DNA from: Cryptoclostridium sp964637365
GTDB lineage: Bacteria; Bacillota; Dehalobacteriia; UBA7702
Direction: 5' to 3'
NCBI GenBank assembly: GCA_964637365.1
Contig: CAZWWH010000042.1
Span: 1-10,397, forward strand
DNA length: 10,397 nucleotides
The position numbers and the translations under genes are program-made. The notes beneath the pieces are model-generated. The model had not been told where the DNA came from and did no database searches. It was given only the letters and a program-made list of their open reading frames with translations. Positions 1 through 6,406 of this stretch are shown here, piece after piece. Each line of letters begins with the position of its first letter. The stretch's first letter is position 1.

Positions 1-55
1 CCCTTGACCTCATAACGGCAAGAATCTTGGAAAAGTCATCCGGTAATGATACGTT
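1..55 (-). pseudogene. virD4: VirD4/TraG-type coupling protein, 3' portion of an interrupted gene
   Basis: Read on the minus strand from base 55, the codons give Asn followed by VSLPDDFSKILAVMRSR and then leave the window. This is the conserved stretch directly after the Walker B motif in Firmicutes VirD4/TraG (T4CP) ATPases, which link the relaxosome to the type IV secretion channel at the membrane. The other half of the gene is at the far right of the window, ending FLMDEFAN. The two halves join in frame when the intervening DNA is removed, so the gene is split by insertion rather than decayed. In-frame codons upstream of base 55 belong to the element and reach a stop near base 80, so this half has no natural start here. 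Identification rests on motif recall, not on a search. Confidence 0.88.
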
Positions 56-78
56 AGTGACATACGCATAAAGATGAC
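54..78 (+). repeat. Left attachment end with terminal inverted repeat
   Basis: The TT at 54-55 is the shared crossover dinucleotide. Twelve bases (56-67) separate it from ATAAAGATGAC at 68-78. The right end has the same motif in inverted orientation at the same 12-base distance. Within the 12 bases a looser GNNACA match also recurs. These are probably the recombinase binding site for the left end. Confidence 0.75.
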
Positions 79-83
79 ATTAC

Positions 84-121
84 CGCAAAAGAAAAGTGCC
101 ACCCACATAGAATGACACTTT
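84..121 (-). terminator. Rho-independent terminator after the recombinase gene
   Basis: On the minus strand the arm AAAGTGTCA (121-113) pairs with TGGCACTTT (101-93), nine pairs with one G-U, around an 11-base loop. It is followed by TTTTCTTTT. It lies about 18 bases past the recombinase stop and would prevent the long minus-strand operon from reading into the interrupted host gene. Confidence 0.8.
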
Positions 122-138
122 ACCGGCTGAAAAGGAAA

Positions 139-1890
139 TTATGCTGAAACGGCTTCATCGTTCTGCATTTCTTCCTTAACGGCAGCAATTCTCTTTTCCA
201 TCTTTGCGTTCTCACGCTTCTTTGCGGCAGTCAACACCTCGCCGGACTTGTAGTAGGTGGTAGAGCCGTAATCCACCAGCTTTACCACGCCGATATAACG
301 GTAATATACATCAATCTGCTGTCGCATAACGCCGTCAACAGCTCTCGGCTCATACACCATAATTTTATCCACCAACATATTGAGAATTTCAGGCGTCAGT
401 TCGGAAATGTCTCCGTAACGCTCCAAGAGGTCTGCAAACTGCTCTGCATCACTGCGGATTTCACGCACAGCGGCGGTTTCACTTTCCAGCTTTCCTTTTT
501 CGGCAAGTATGCTTTCCTGTTCCTGCTGATATTTATTGAGCAGACGGACAAAGTTGGTTTCATTGATTTTCCCCGAAATATTGTCCTCGTACAGCTTGTC
601 AACAAGGCGGTTGACCTCCTCAATACGCTTGCAGACTCGCTTGTACTGTGCGTCTTTCGTGTTCAGAGCCTTGCCCTCGTTTTTTGCCTTATTCTTTATC
701 AGCAGGTCAATCAGTTTTGCCTTATCCTTTTTGACGGCAGAAAACAATTCCTGTATATCGGCAAGCATTGCTGCCGTTAAGTCCTCCTCAAAAATTTTGT
801 GTTGGGTGCATTTATGACTTCCGTAGGTGGCATAGGTTCCGCATACATAAATCATATGGGAACTGTTGGAGCCGTATTTCCTGCGGCTTAGTGCCTTTCC
901 GCAGTCAGCGCATTTAAGAAGCCCGGAAAAGATATTCAAATCGTCCTTCAGCGTTTCCTTGTATTCTCTGCGCTTGACGGCAATCAACTCGTTTGCTCTT
1001 TCCCAAGTCTCTCTTGATACAATAGGCTCGTGGGTGTTTTCTACCGTAATCCAGTCGGCTTCATCTGTCTTAAAGTGTTTTTTTGTCTTGAAAACCGTAT
1101 CGGATTTGCAGAGAACACAGTCGCCGCAGTACACACGGTTTCGAATCAAAAGACGAAGCGTATCGGGTCTCCAGATATACTTGGATTCTTCATCGGGAAA
1201 CATATGGGATTTGTCCTCAATGCCCCTGATGTGCATATACCAGGACGGCACCGGCACTTTGGTTTCCCTCAGATAATCACGGATACGGTGATTGCCCCAG
1301 CCCTTCAACACAAGGTCGTAAATCTTAACCACCACCGGTGCGGTTTCCGGGTCAGGGATTAGATGATTGTGATCGTCCGGGTCTTTGAGATATCCAAACG
1401 GCGCAGTTTTGGAATGATACTTTCCGTCTTTCGCTCTGGAACGGAAGGCGGCTTTTATCTTCCTTGAAGTATCACGGCTGTAAAACTCGTTGATTACATT
1501 TTTCAGTGCCGCATAGTCGGTGCTGTGACTGTTCAGGGTATCAATTCCGTCATTTAATGCGATAAAGCGCACCTTTTTGGACGGAAAATACAATTCCTGA
1601 TACTGCCCGACAACAATATGGTCACGACCGAAACGGCTTAAATCCTTAACAACTACCACACCGATTTTACCGGTTGCAACATCATCAATCATTCGCTGAA
1701 AGTCAGGTCTGTCAAAGTTCAAACCCGAATACCCGTCATCCACATAAATCTCGTAGGGTATCAGTCCGTTCTCCTGTGCATAGCGCACGAGCATGGATTT
1801 TTGCGTTTCAATGGACAGGCTCTCACCCTGTCTTTCATCGTCCTTGGAAAGTCTGCAATAAAGGGCTGTTTTCTTAAGCTGCTGTGTCAT
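139..1890 (-). CDS. tnpX: Large serine recombinase (TnpX/TndX-like), DUF4368 type
   Basis: This is the site-specific recombinase that would excise and integrate the element. The 583 residues show an N-terminal resolvase domain (about 7-150) with YCRLS, nucleophile Ser15 and Arg13, and the DLSRFGRD block with Arg86 and Arg89. A recombinase domain follows (about 165-300), then a zinc ribbon with Cys327, Cys330, Cys350 and Cys361, a coiled-coil stretch (about 375-475) and a DUF4368-like tail (about 480-545). It is shorter than Tn4451 TnpX (about 700 residues) but typical of the DUF4368 recombinases common in gut Clostridia. The start has AGGAGG eight bases upstream and overlaps the end of tnpW by 17 bp, suggesting coupled translation. 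It is the last gene of the operon, next to the left end. The gene symbol is by family resemblance. Confidence 0.95.
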   Translation of the reverse strand: MTQQLKKTALYCRLSKDDERQGESLSIETQKSMLVRYAQENGLIPYEIYVDDGYSGLNFDRPDFQRMIDDVATGKIGVVVVKDLSRFGRDHIVVGQYQELYFPSKKVRFIALNDGIDTLNSHSTDYAALKNVINEFYSRDTSRKIKAAFRSRAKDGKYHSKTAPFGYLKDPDDHNHLIPDPETAPVVVKIYDLVLKGWGNHRIRDYLRETKVPVPSWYMHIRGIEDKSHMFPDEESKYIWRPDTLRLLIRNRVYCGDCVLCKSDTVFKTKKHFKTDEADWITVENTHEPIVSRETWERANELIAVKRREYKETLKDDLNIFSGLLKCADCGKALSRRKYGSNSSHMIYVCGTYATYGSHKCTQHKIFEEDLTAAMLADIQELFSAVKKDKAKLIDLLIKNKAKNEGKALNTKDAQYKRVCKRIEEVNRLVDKLYEDNISGKINETNFVRLLNKYQQEQESILAEKGKLESETAAVREIRSDAEQFADLLERYGDISELTPEILNMLVDKIMVYEPRAVDGVMRQQIDVYYRYIGVVKLVDYGSTTYYKSGEVLTAAKKRENAKMEKRIAAVKEEMQNDEAVSA

Positions 1891-2092
1891 CTTCTTTTCC
1901 TCCTGAAATCATCTTTATACTGTCATTGTAGTGCTGTTTTTTACGGTTAGCGAATGTGCCGTCTGATGACTTCGCTGTGCTTTTGCTCTGAAAAAGCCAG
2001 CCGTAAACCTCCGCCGCAAGCTCCTCAAGCGGCTTTTCACCAACGGGAATGCGCTGAATATCTATCACAGGTCTGTTGCTGTTTCTGTTCAT
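1874..2092 (-). CDS. tnpW: TnpW family small transposon protein
   Basis: A 72-residue protein of the TnpW family, named from Tn4451. Its biochemical role is not known to me. It opens with a basic-polar segment (MNRNSNRPVIDIQRIPVGEK), followed by an amphipathic stretch around residues 18-35 with LEELAAEVYGWLF, and ends in a polar tail; there is no membrane segment. The start has a strong AAAGGAGG seven bases upstream. It lies 29 bp after the ParB-like gene, and its last 17 bp overlap the recombinase start. Its constant position beside tnpX in this family suggests an accessory role in recombination or in setting recombinase level, but that is inference. Confidence 0.85.
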   Translation of the reverse strand: MNRNSNRPVIDIQRIPVGEKPLEELAAEVYGWLFQSKSTAKSSDGTFANRKKQHYNDSIKMISGGKEDDTAA

Positions 2093-2121
2093 TTTAAAAC
2101 CTCCTTTACAATAATCAGCCG

Positions 2122-2958
2122 TTATCGGCTGTCTCTGTTTCTCTGTCTTTTCAGGTAAAGCGCATAGTGTTCCAATGCCTTTACGATATAATCTTCCATC
2201 TGCTTGTAGGTGGTGTTCGGCTTGAAATACTGCCGGACTCTGTCGGTCGGTATCTTCAAAACCTCCACCTGATTGCCCTTGACCTCGGTCATAATCTCGA
2301 ATATCTTATCCATTGTCAGCAATCCGTCATTACTCAGCTTTCGCATTCTGACCGACTGAGAAAGTGAGGGGGTGCAGTCCTCGCTTTCTATGGTTTCGAT
2401 TAAGTTCCTTTGTTCTTCAGGCAGTAAATAGGAAAGCTCCACAGCAGGAGTCAGGGCAATGCGCCCCTCGTCCACCAAGTCAAGCAATGGCTTTTCCAAA
2501 AAGGTCAGTCGGATATATCTCTGTACCTGTGTTTTACTGTCCGAAGAAGAATCGGCAAGCGCCTGAACGGAGGTTAACTTCTGACCAACTTGGGCAGAAG
2601 TTCGCCCCTGATGTTTCATTGCCTCCAGCTTCATCTTGTAGGCAAATCCTTTTTCGGAGGGTAACAGCCCCTCACGATGAAGATTGGAATCCACCATAAA
2701 GATGACCGCTTCATCTCTGGAAAGCTCACGGATAATGGCAGGGACTTTGTCGATCCCTGCCATTTTGCAAGCATAAATTCTTCTATGACCCGACAGGATT
2801 TCATATTCCTTACCTTTCGGGCGTACCACTATCGGTATCAGCACACCGCTTTCCTTTATGCTGTCAATCAGCATTTCCATATCGGAATTATCCTGTATCT
2901 TGAACGGATAATTCTCAAAGGGTACGCAGTCAACGACCCTGATTTCTGTAACATTCAT
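2122..2958 (-). CDS. ParB/RepB/Spo0J-like partition protein
   Basis: The 278-residue protein has a ParB N-terminal domain (about 5-95). It includes the box II motif ILSGHRRIYACKMAG at about 54-68, whose GHRR arginines bind CTP in characterized ParB proteins, and a DSNLHREGLLPSEKGFAYKMK segment at about 90-110 resembling the next conserved ParB block. A middle helix-turn-helix region (about 110-170) contains QALADSSSDSKTQVQRYIRL. The C-terminus is helical. The start codon directly follows the mobV stop with no gap, so it is probably translated with mobV. No ParA partner is present; orphan ParB-like proteins of this kind are frequent in Firmicutes mobile elements. It could serve segregation of the circular form or act as a regulator of the element. 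Confidence 0.88.
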   Translation of the reverse strand: MNVTEIRVVDCVPFENYPFKIQDNSDMEMLIDSIKESGVLIPIVVRPKGKEYEILSGHRRIYACKMAGIDKVPAIIRELSRDEAVIFMVDSNLHREGLLPSEKGFAYKMKLEAMKHQGRTSAQVGQKLTSVQALADSSSDSKTQVQRYIRLTFLEKPLLDLVDEGRIALTPAVELSYLLPEEQRNLIETIESEDCTPSLSQSVRMRKLSNDGLLTMDKIFEIMTEVKGNQVEVLKIPTDRVRQYFKPNTTYKQMEDYIVKALEHYALYLKRQRNRDSR

Positions 2959-3942
2959 TTATCTTTCCCATCCTTTCGATTTGCGTTTTCTCGCTCCTTT
3001 TTCCTGCTGTGCCATCTGCTGAAGTACTTCCGGCGGTATTTTTGAAATCACCTTTTCAAGCTCCTTCTGCTTTTGGTTCAGCTCATAAATTTTTCGGTTT
3101 GTCTGTTTGAGTTCCAGTTCCTGCTCGTAATTGATACTGCGGTAATTGGAATTGCTGTCACGCTCACTGAACAGTTCTCGTTCCAGATAGGCGATGTGTT
3201 TGTCCGTGCTTTGAAGCTGCACCTTGAGTTGAGCCATCTCCGGCGCATACCTGCCGAGAAGGGCAATAGCTGCGTCTTTTTTCTTTGCGTTGTTCACAAG
3301 CCCGATGTCATTGATTGCACCGCATATCTCTCCGTAATGGTCGTAAAGCTCGCCGGCAACCTTAAACATAAAGGGAGGAATGTGCTTTCTGTGGGATACC
3401 TTTGCAGGCGTTCCTCTTGTGATGTCGGGATATTTTTCGTGCATATATTCGTAGAATTTATCCTGCCAGCCCACAAGCCCTTTCGGTCCTCCGATAATAT
3501 CCTTGGAAGACAATCTGCCTTTTTCCGTTATCGGAACAAAGCAAAGGTGCATATGGGGAGTCGCCTCGTCCAAATGCACAACCGCCGAGATGATGTTCTC
3601 TTTTTTGAAGTTGTTCTCAAAGAAACGGTAGGCATAATCAAAGTATTCTCTCCGTTCCTCAACGGATTTTCCTTTCAGCCAGTCAGGAGTTCCGCCCACG
3701 AAACAGTCCTGCATAACCACGCTGTCCTTTCTTCGCTTGGCTCCGACTTCTTCAATCCTGTCCAGTACTGCCTTGCGGTATTTTGCCGTAGGCTCGACAA
3801 TGTGATAGTTCAGGTGCGTCCTCGAAGGGTCAATATCGGGATTGCTTTTATACTCGGCTTTCAGTCGTTCGTGATGATTGCATATCCTGCCGACAGCGCC
3901 GAGCTTGCGTTTTTCTATGCGCATAATCGCGTAATTTGCCAT
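2959..3942 (-). CDS. mobV: MobV-family relaxase (plasmid mobilization/Pre protein)
   Basis: This protein should nick the element's oriT and lead the strand through a helper conjugation channel. The chosen start MANYAIMR has AAGGAG ten bases upstream; ATG at 3948 and the longer open frame to 4065 are less family-like. The product is 327 residues. The N-terminal segment matches MobV motif I, with the conserved His region ICNHHERLK at about 22-30. The metal-binding motif III is HLDEATPHMH at about 124-133, the HxDE..PHxH signature. A coiled-coil, Gln/Glu/Lys-rich C-terminus begins near 235. It is shorter than many MobV proteins (400-500 residues) but the catalytic domain is whole. A 344-bp leader separates it from the ATPase gene and holds the candidate oriT. 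Confidence 0.92.
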   Translation of the reverse strand: MANYAIMRIEKRKLGAVGRICNHHERLKAEYKSNPDIDPSRTHLNYHIVEPTAKYRKAVLDRIEEVGAKRRKDSVVMQDCFVGGTPDWLKGKSVEERREYFDYAYRFFENNFKKENIISAVVHLDEATPHMHLCFVPITEKGRLSSKDIIGGPKGLVGWQDKFYEYMHEKYPDITRGTPAKVSHRKHIPPFMFKVAGELYDHYGEICGAINDIGLVNNAKKKDAAIALLGRYAPEMAQLKVQLQSTDKHIAYLERELFSERDSNSNYRSINYEQELELKQTNRKIYELNQKQKELEKVISKIPPEVLQQMAQQEKGARKRKSKGWER

Positions 3943-3972
3943 AGGCATTTCTCTCCTTGTCGTTTCATTTTC

Positions 3973-4008
3973 AAGGAAGTAATAATTCAGAATGTATCGT
4001 TGAATTAT
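3973..4008 (-). repeat. Copy 1 of a 30-bp dispersed repeat plus palindrome in the mobV leader
   Basis: Minus-strand bases 4002-3973 begin CAACGATACATT, then one variable base, then TGAATTATTAC, and end TCCTT. The same 30-bp sequence with two mismatches is at 10234-10263 on the plus strand. This copy is also half of a perfect palindrome, ATAATTCA (3982-3989) and TGAATTAT (4001-4008), around 11 bases. It lies 31 bp upstream of the mobV start, so it could be an operator or a relaxosome site. Confidence 0.6.
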
Positions 4009-4087
4009 CTTCCTCTGTATCATTTTGCGGTGAACGGGAGAGACGGTTGATACACAGCAAAGCACCTCTTACCGCCTTTCGGTCTTG

Positions 4088-4170
4088 TTTGCTCGCCGTC
4101 CTTTGCGGCTCGTAAACAATCCCTCAATGCTGTTGTCCGTGATATTTTGCTCGCCATATCCGGCGGCTCG
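4088..4170. repeat. Pair of 25-bp direct repeats in the mobV leader
   Basis: Bases 4088-4112 and 4146-4170 share TTTGCTCGCC at one end and GCGGCTCG at the other, with seven mostly different bases between, at an offset of 58 bp. About 19 of 25 positions agree. The conserved-ends, variable-middle layout looks like a two-part protein binding site. The position between oriT and mobV fits a relaxosome or ParB-like target; neither is shown. Confidence 0.45.
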
Positions 4171-4225
4171 CAAAAATCACTGCCAACCGAACGGAAACCG
4201 TGCGTTTTCCGTTCCCGGTGCATTG

Positions 4226-4263
4226 CAGTGTAACCCACTACACCTTGCAAGCAAGGTGGTGGG
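4226..4263 (-). other. oriT: Candidate oriT of the MobV relaxase (pMV158-like hairpin and nic)
   Basis: On the minus strand the outer arm CCCAC would pair with GTGGG, and the inner arm CACCTTG with CAAGGTG around a CTTG loop; in window coordinates the arms are 4259-4263 with 4234-4238 and 4252-4258 with 4241-4247. The right arm is followed by TTACACT. The string TAGTGGG-TTACAC closely parallels the pMV158 nic region as I recall it, TAGTGTG/TTATAC, which also follows a stem-loop with outer CACAC/GTGTG arms. The predicted nick is between 4234 and 4233 on the minus strand. There is no U-tract, so a terminator is unlikely. It sits 5' of mobV on the same strand, as in pMV158. Confidence 0.68.
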
Positions 4264-4286
4264 CAAGGCGTTCCCCCTTGACTCCC

Positions 4287-5321
4287 TTAAAAGGGCAAAT
4301 CCTCACAGCTTTTCGTGTCTTTATCCGTCACGAAATTCTGTTCGTCCTTGCCCTCCGGCAACAACCAAAACCACTGCACGCCCTGTTTCACAGAGCGTAT
4401 GCCCAGCAGTGCTTTTGCTTTTTTTGCCGTACTCTCGCTGACCCCCGCCTCTTTCAGATGACGCATCACTTCGCTCTGCGGCTTTGGCTGGGTGCCAGCG
4501 AGTAAAGCGGACAGCATTTCTTTTGCTTTCTGCATTTGCTCATCGGGTCTGCCGACTCCCGCAAATACATTCCCCAAAACTTCATCTGCTGTCCTTGCAG
4601 TTTCCTCCAGCCAGTGAATACCGCCCTCGTCAACCGAAAAGAGAATGGCATTTCCTGTCGGGGCAAGATTGCTTTTGACCTGTGCCAGTATTCGCTCATC
4701 GGGACGTTCCTTATCGGTTCTCCCGACGAGCAGAACGCTTCTTGCCGCACCCACAATATCCACCGAACCGACGCCACGGTTCAGTGCTTTCTGCCCGATT
4801 GCCTTGTTCATATGATGAACGATGACAATCGCACAGCCCTGTTCCTTTGCGATGTCAATCAACGGTCGAAACTGTCTGCGGACTTCATTGGCGGAATTGA
4901 TAGAGGTTGACTCCCCGATATATGCGGATAAGGGGTCAAGGACAATGAGCTTTGCTTTGGTCTGTCGGATGGCTTCCAACAGTCGCTCGTCGGAAAAGCT
5001 AAGATACTGTTCCTTCTCATTGATAAACAGCAGTCTGTCCGTATCGCCGCCTGCGGCAATAAATCGGGGAACGATCGTATCGTCTGCATCGTCCTCTGTG
5101 GACTGGTAAATGACATTGACCGGTTCTGCGCCCTCGCCATCGGTAAAGGGCATTGGCTCGCCCCTTGTCAGCATTGCGGCAAGCTTCAGAATCAAAGTGC
5201 TTTTGCCGTCACCGGCGTCGCCCTGCAAGACCGTGACCTTGCCATAGGGAATATACGGATACCACAGCCATTCCACGCTCTTTACCTGAACATCGCTTGC
5301 CTTTGTAATCTCAAGCTTCAT
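4287..5321 (-). CDS. RepA-like AAA family ATPase (AAA_25, RecA fold)
   Basis: The 344-residue protein has Walker A GDAGDGKST at 34-42, Walker B LIVLD at 125-129 and a VHHMNK segment at 168-173, the hallmarks of hexameric RepA-type helicase ATPases used in plasmid replication. The C-terminal part (about 265-335) looks like a winged-helix region, with SEVMRHLKEAGVSESTAKKAK. The likely role is to unwind an origin or otherwise support replication of the excised circle. The start follows an AAAGGAGAG about eleven bases upstream and overlaps the preceding small gene by 11 bp. A diverged repeat array lies about 360 bp beyond its start and could be its origin. A DnaB-like or transfer-related ATPase role is the main alternative. 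Confidence 0.9.
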   Translation of the reverse strand: MKLEITKASDVQVKSVEWLWYPYIPYGKVTVLQGDAGDGKSTLILKLAAMLTRGEPMPFTDGEGAEPVNVIYQSTEDDADDTIVPRFIAAGGDTDRLLFINEKEQYLSFSDERLLEAIRQTKAKLIVLDPLSAYIGESTSINSANEVRRQFRPLIDIAKEQGCAIVIVHHMNKAIGQKALNRGVGSVDIVGAARSVLLVGRTDKERPDERILAQVKSNLAPTGNAILFSVDEGGIHWLEETARTADEVLGNVFAGVGRPDEQMQKAKEMLSALLAGTQPKPQSEVMRHLKEAGVSESTAKKAKALLGIRSVKQGVQWFWLLPEGKDEQNFVTDKDTKSCEDLPF

Positions 5322-5493
5322 TTCTTCGTTTTCTCTCCTTTCTCAAAAATTTCGGGCATTCGATTACCAGCACCCGAAAGCTCTGCTTGCAGTCGTTCTG
5401 ACACTTCCTGCAAAGCTCGTTATAGGTGATACGGTTTCTCTCATTCAGAAACAGCGCCCATTCCTGTTTCCGCTTTTTACTCATTCGTGGCAC
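5311..5493 (-). CDS. Small Cys-rich, basic protein of mobile-element replication region
   Basis: A 60-residue protein starting at GTG (5493), reading MPRMSKKRKQEWALFLNER. GGAGG at 5504-5508 lies ten bases upstream of that GTG; an ATG at 5484 and two further GTG codons at 5499-5502 are alternatives. It contains CRKCQNDC plus a later Cys in VIECPKF, four Cys that could bind zinc. It is strongly basic at both ends. It overlaps the ATPase gene by 11 bp, so the two are probably translated together. I recognise it as a frequent companion of this ATPase in Clostridia elements, without a known function. Confidence 0.75.
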   Translation of the reverse strand: MPRMSKKRKQEWALFLNERNRITYNELCRKCQNDCKQSFRVLVIECPKFLRKERKRRNEA

Positions 5494-5605
5494 TTTCACC
5501 ACCTCCCATAGTTTTCAACCCAAGCCGTAAGGCGTGGGTATGTAACCGCCGCTTCACCCGATTGCCGTTTTTGTATGCCTGCCCCCATCTCAGCGGCGTT
5601 GCCAT
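5477..5605 (-). CDS. Possible 42-residue basic leader protein
   Basis: An open frame of 42 residues begins MATPLRWGQAYKNGNRVKRR and ends GGGESATNE, overlapping the start of the Cys-rich gene by 17 bp. It is basic, with no membrane segment. Its end covers the ribosome site of the next gene, so if translated it would control entry into that gene. There is no ribosome site before its ATG, which is the main reason for doubt. A hairpin with arms CCCA.GCC and GGC.TGGG lies at 5519-5538, within the frame. Confidence 0.25.
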   Translation of the reverse strand: MATPLRWGQAYKNGNRVKRRLHTHALRLGLKTMGGGESATNE

Positions 5606-5675
5606 GCTCGTATCATCGCAAGGTCATATCCCAATCGGACGGTCATTCAGTTGTAAAAAGATGTCGGGTGACAAT

Positions 5676-6005
5676 ATCCTTTCGCTTGTTCGGACTGGGA
5701 AAGGAAAAATTATCGGGTGTTTTGGAAACCAAAAATAAAATTTCCCCTCACTCATTTGGACAAAGGGGGTCAAAATGCACACCCAAAATCTGTGCTCTGC
5801 GAGAAAAAACTCCGAAAAAATTTATCCTTTCACTTGTTCCCACCGGGAGAGATGAAATGGACACCCTTTTTTTAAAAAATTTTTGCCCCTTCACTTGTTT
5901 GAAATGGGAGAGCGTTTCTGGGGGGTGTTTTCAAAAAATTAATTAAAAAAATTGTCCCTTCACTAATTCCCACTGAGAAAGATGAAACGGCAACCCTTTT
6001 CCAAA
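5676..6005. repeat. Array of five diverged 50-80 bp repeats (candidate origin or binding array)
   Basis: No gene is supported here. Five units are anchored by TTCACT-like strings at 5681, 5747, 5829, 5890 and 5959 (spacings 66, 82, 61 and 69). The clearest plus-strand pattern is an A/T tract such as AAAAAATTT, then CCYTTCACTTGTT, about ten bases, GGGAGAGATGAAA, and a CACCCTTTT block. Several units fold on themselves: CCTTTC with GAAAGG in the first, CCCCT with AGGGG in the second, TTTCA with TGAAA in the third. The A/T tracts between units could melt easily. Position next to a RepA-like ATPase operon suggests an origin; a regulator array is possible. Confidence 0.5.
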
Positions 6006-6032
6006 AAATTTAAATCTCGCTTGATTGAACCG

Positions 6033-6069
6033 AAAAAACAAAAAGCACCTGATTGTGTAATCAAGTGCT
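6033..6069 (-). terminator. Second minus-strand terminator past tnpV unit
   Basis: On the minus strand AGCAC (6069-6065) pairs with GTGCT (6048-6044) and TGATT with AATCA inside, with one mismatch and a four-base loop. TTTTTGTTTTTT follows. It sits 196 bp past the 46-codon gene and shares its outer arms with the terminator at 6190-6237. Confidence 0.8.
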
Positions 6070-6189
6070 GAAATGACATAGTTTCGGGGTAAAAATCGCC
6101 GTTTTTCTTCGCTGTAAGGGATTGGAGAAAGCAGGGTAATGAGTTTATACCGTCTTGCCGGTTTATCGGAAATGCCACCTTTTGGGTAC
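6070..6189 (-). other. Gene-free stretch between two terminators; possible small RNA
   Basis: No coding frame with a ribosome site is seen. On the minus strand a TATAAA (6149-6144) follows a poor -35 (TTTCCG, 17-base spacing). A transcript from there would end at the terminator at 6044-6069, making an RNA of about 100 bases. The promoter match is weak, so this is only a possibility. Confidence 0.2.
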
Positions 6190-6237
6190 AAAAAAAGCAC
6201 CTATTTTCTTGTGGGATATTCCCTGAAAATAAGTGCT
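6190..6237 (-). terminator. Terminator of the tnpV unit
   Basis: On the minus strand AGCAC plus TATTTTC-type arms (6237-6225) pair with 6208-6196, with one mismatch, and the loop contains a further GGGAATATCCC palindrome. Seven T residues (6196-6190) follow. It lies 28 bp past the stop of the 46-codon gene and is very likely its terminator. A and T runs on both sides could let it work in both directions. Confidence 0.85.
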
Positions 6238-6265
6238 TTCTCTTTCCGTATTCAGTTGTAAGCGG

Positions 6266-6406
6266 TCATTTGCAGAAGCGTATCAGCAGCTCATCCAAAT
6301 CCTCCGTCGGTTTATTCTCGGCAATCAAGGTGTTCCGCCATTCCGCCAAGGCTCGGATAATGAGCCGCAGTTCAAAATCGTCCACCTTGATTTTAATCTT
6401 CCTCAT
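6266..6406 (-). CDS. 46-residue hypothetical protein coupled to tnpV
   Basis: The frame starts MRKIKIKVDDFELRLIIRAL and ends DELLIRFCK. GAGGGAG lies eight bases before the ATG, inside the end of tnpV, and the two genes overlap by 14 bp, a typical coupled pair. The product is predicted to be mostly helical, with no membrane segment or Cys motif. Short proteins of this kind follow tnpV in other Clostridia elements in my recollection, with no assigned function. The terminator at 6190-6237 follows directly. Confidence 0.7.
   Translation of the reverse strand: MRKIKIKVDDFELRLIIRALAEWRNTLIAENKPTEDLDELLIRFCK

Noticed and set aside
3073..4050. Long plus-strand open frame of 325 codons
   Set aside because: It lies entirely antisense to mobV, whose catalytic motifs are clear. 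It has no ribosome site and its composition (runs of Phe, Val, Cys) is that of a mirror frame.
4020..4250. Minus-strand frame of 76 codons upstream of mobV
   Set aside because: It covers the candidate oriT stem and the direct repeats and has no ribosome site. The composition looks non-coding.
4234..4263. Strong stem after the ATPase gene as a terminator
   Set aside because: No U-tract follows on either strand, and the sequence after the stem matches a MobV nic layout better.
5575..5946. Plus-strand open frame of 123 codons across the repeat region
   Set aside because: It has no ribosome site, is built from the repeat units and A/T tracts, and has no recognisable domain.
5676..6005. Repeat array as a CRISPR
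   Set aside because: Spacings vary from 61 to 82 bp, the repeats have diverged strongly, they contain A/T tracts rather than unique spacers, and no cas gene is near.
5943..6200. Minus-strand frames of 85 and 71 codons
   Set aside because: They cross the terminator at 6033-6069, lack ribosome sites and overlap each other in different frames.
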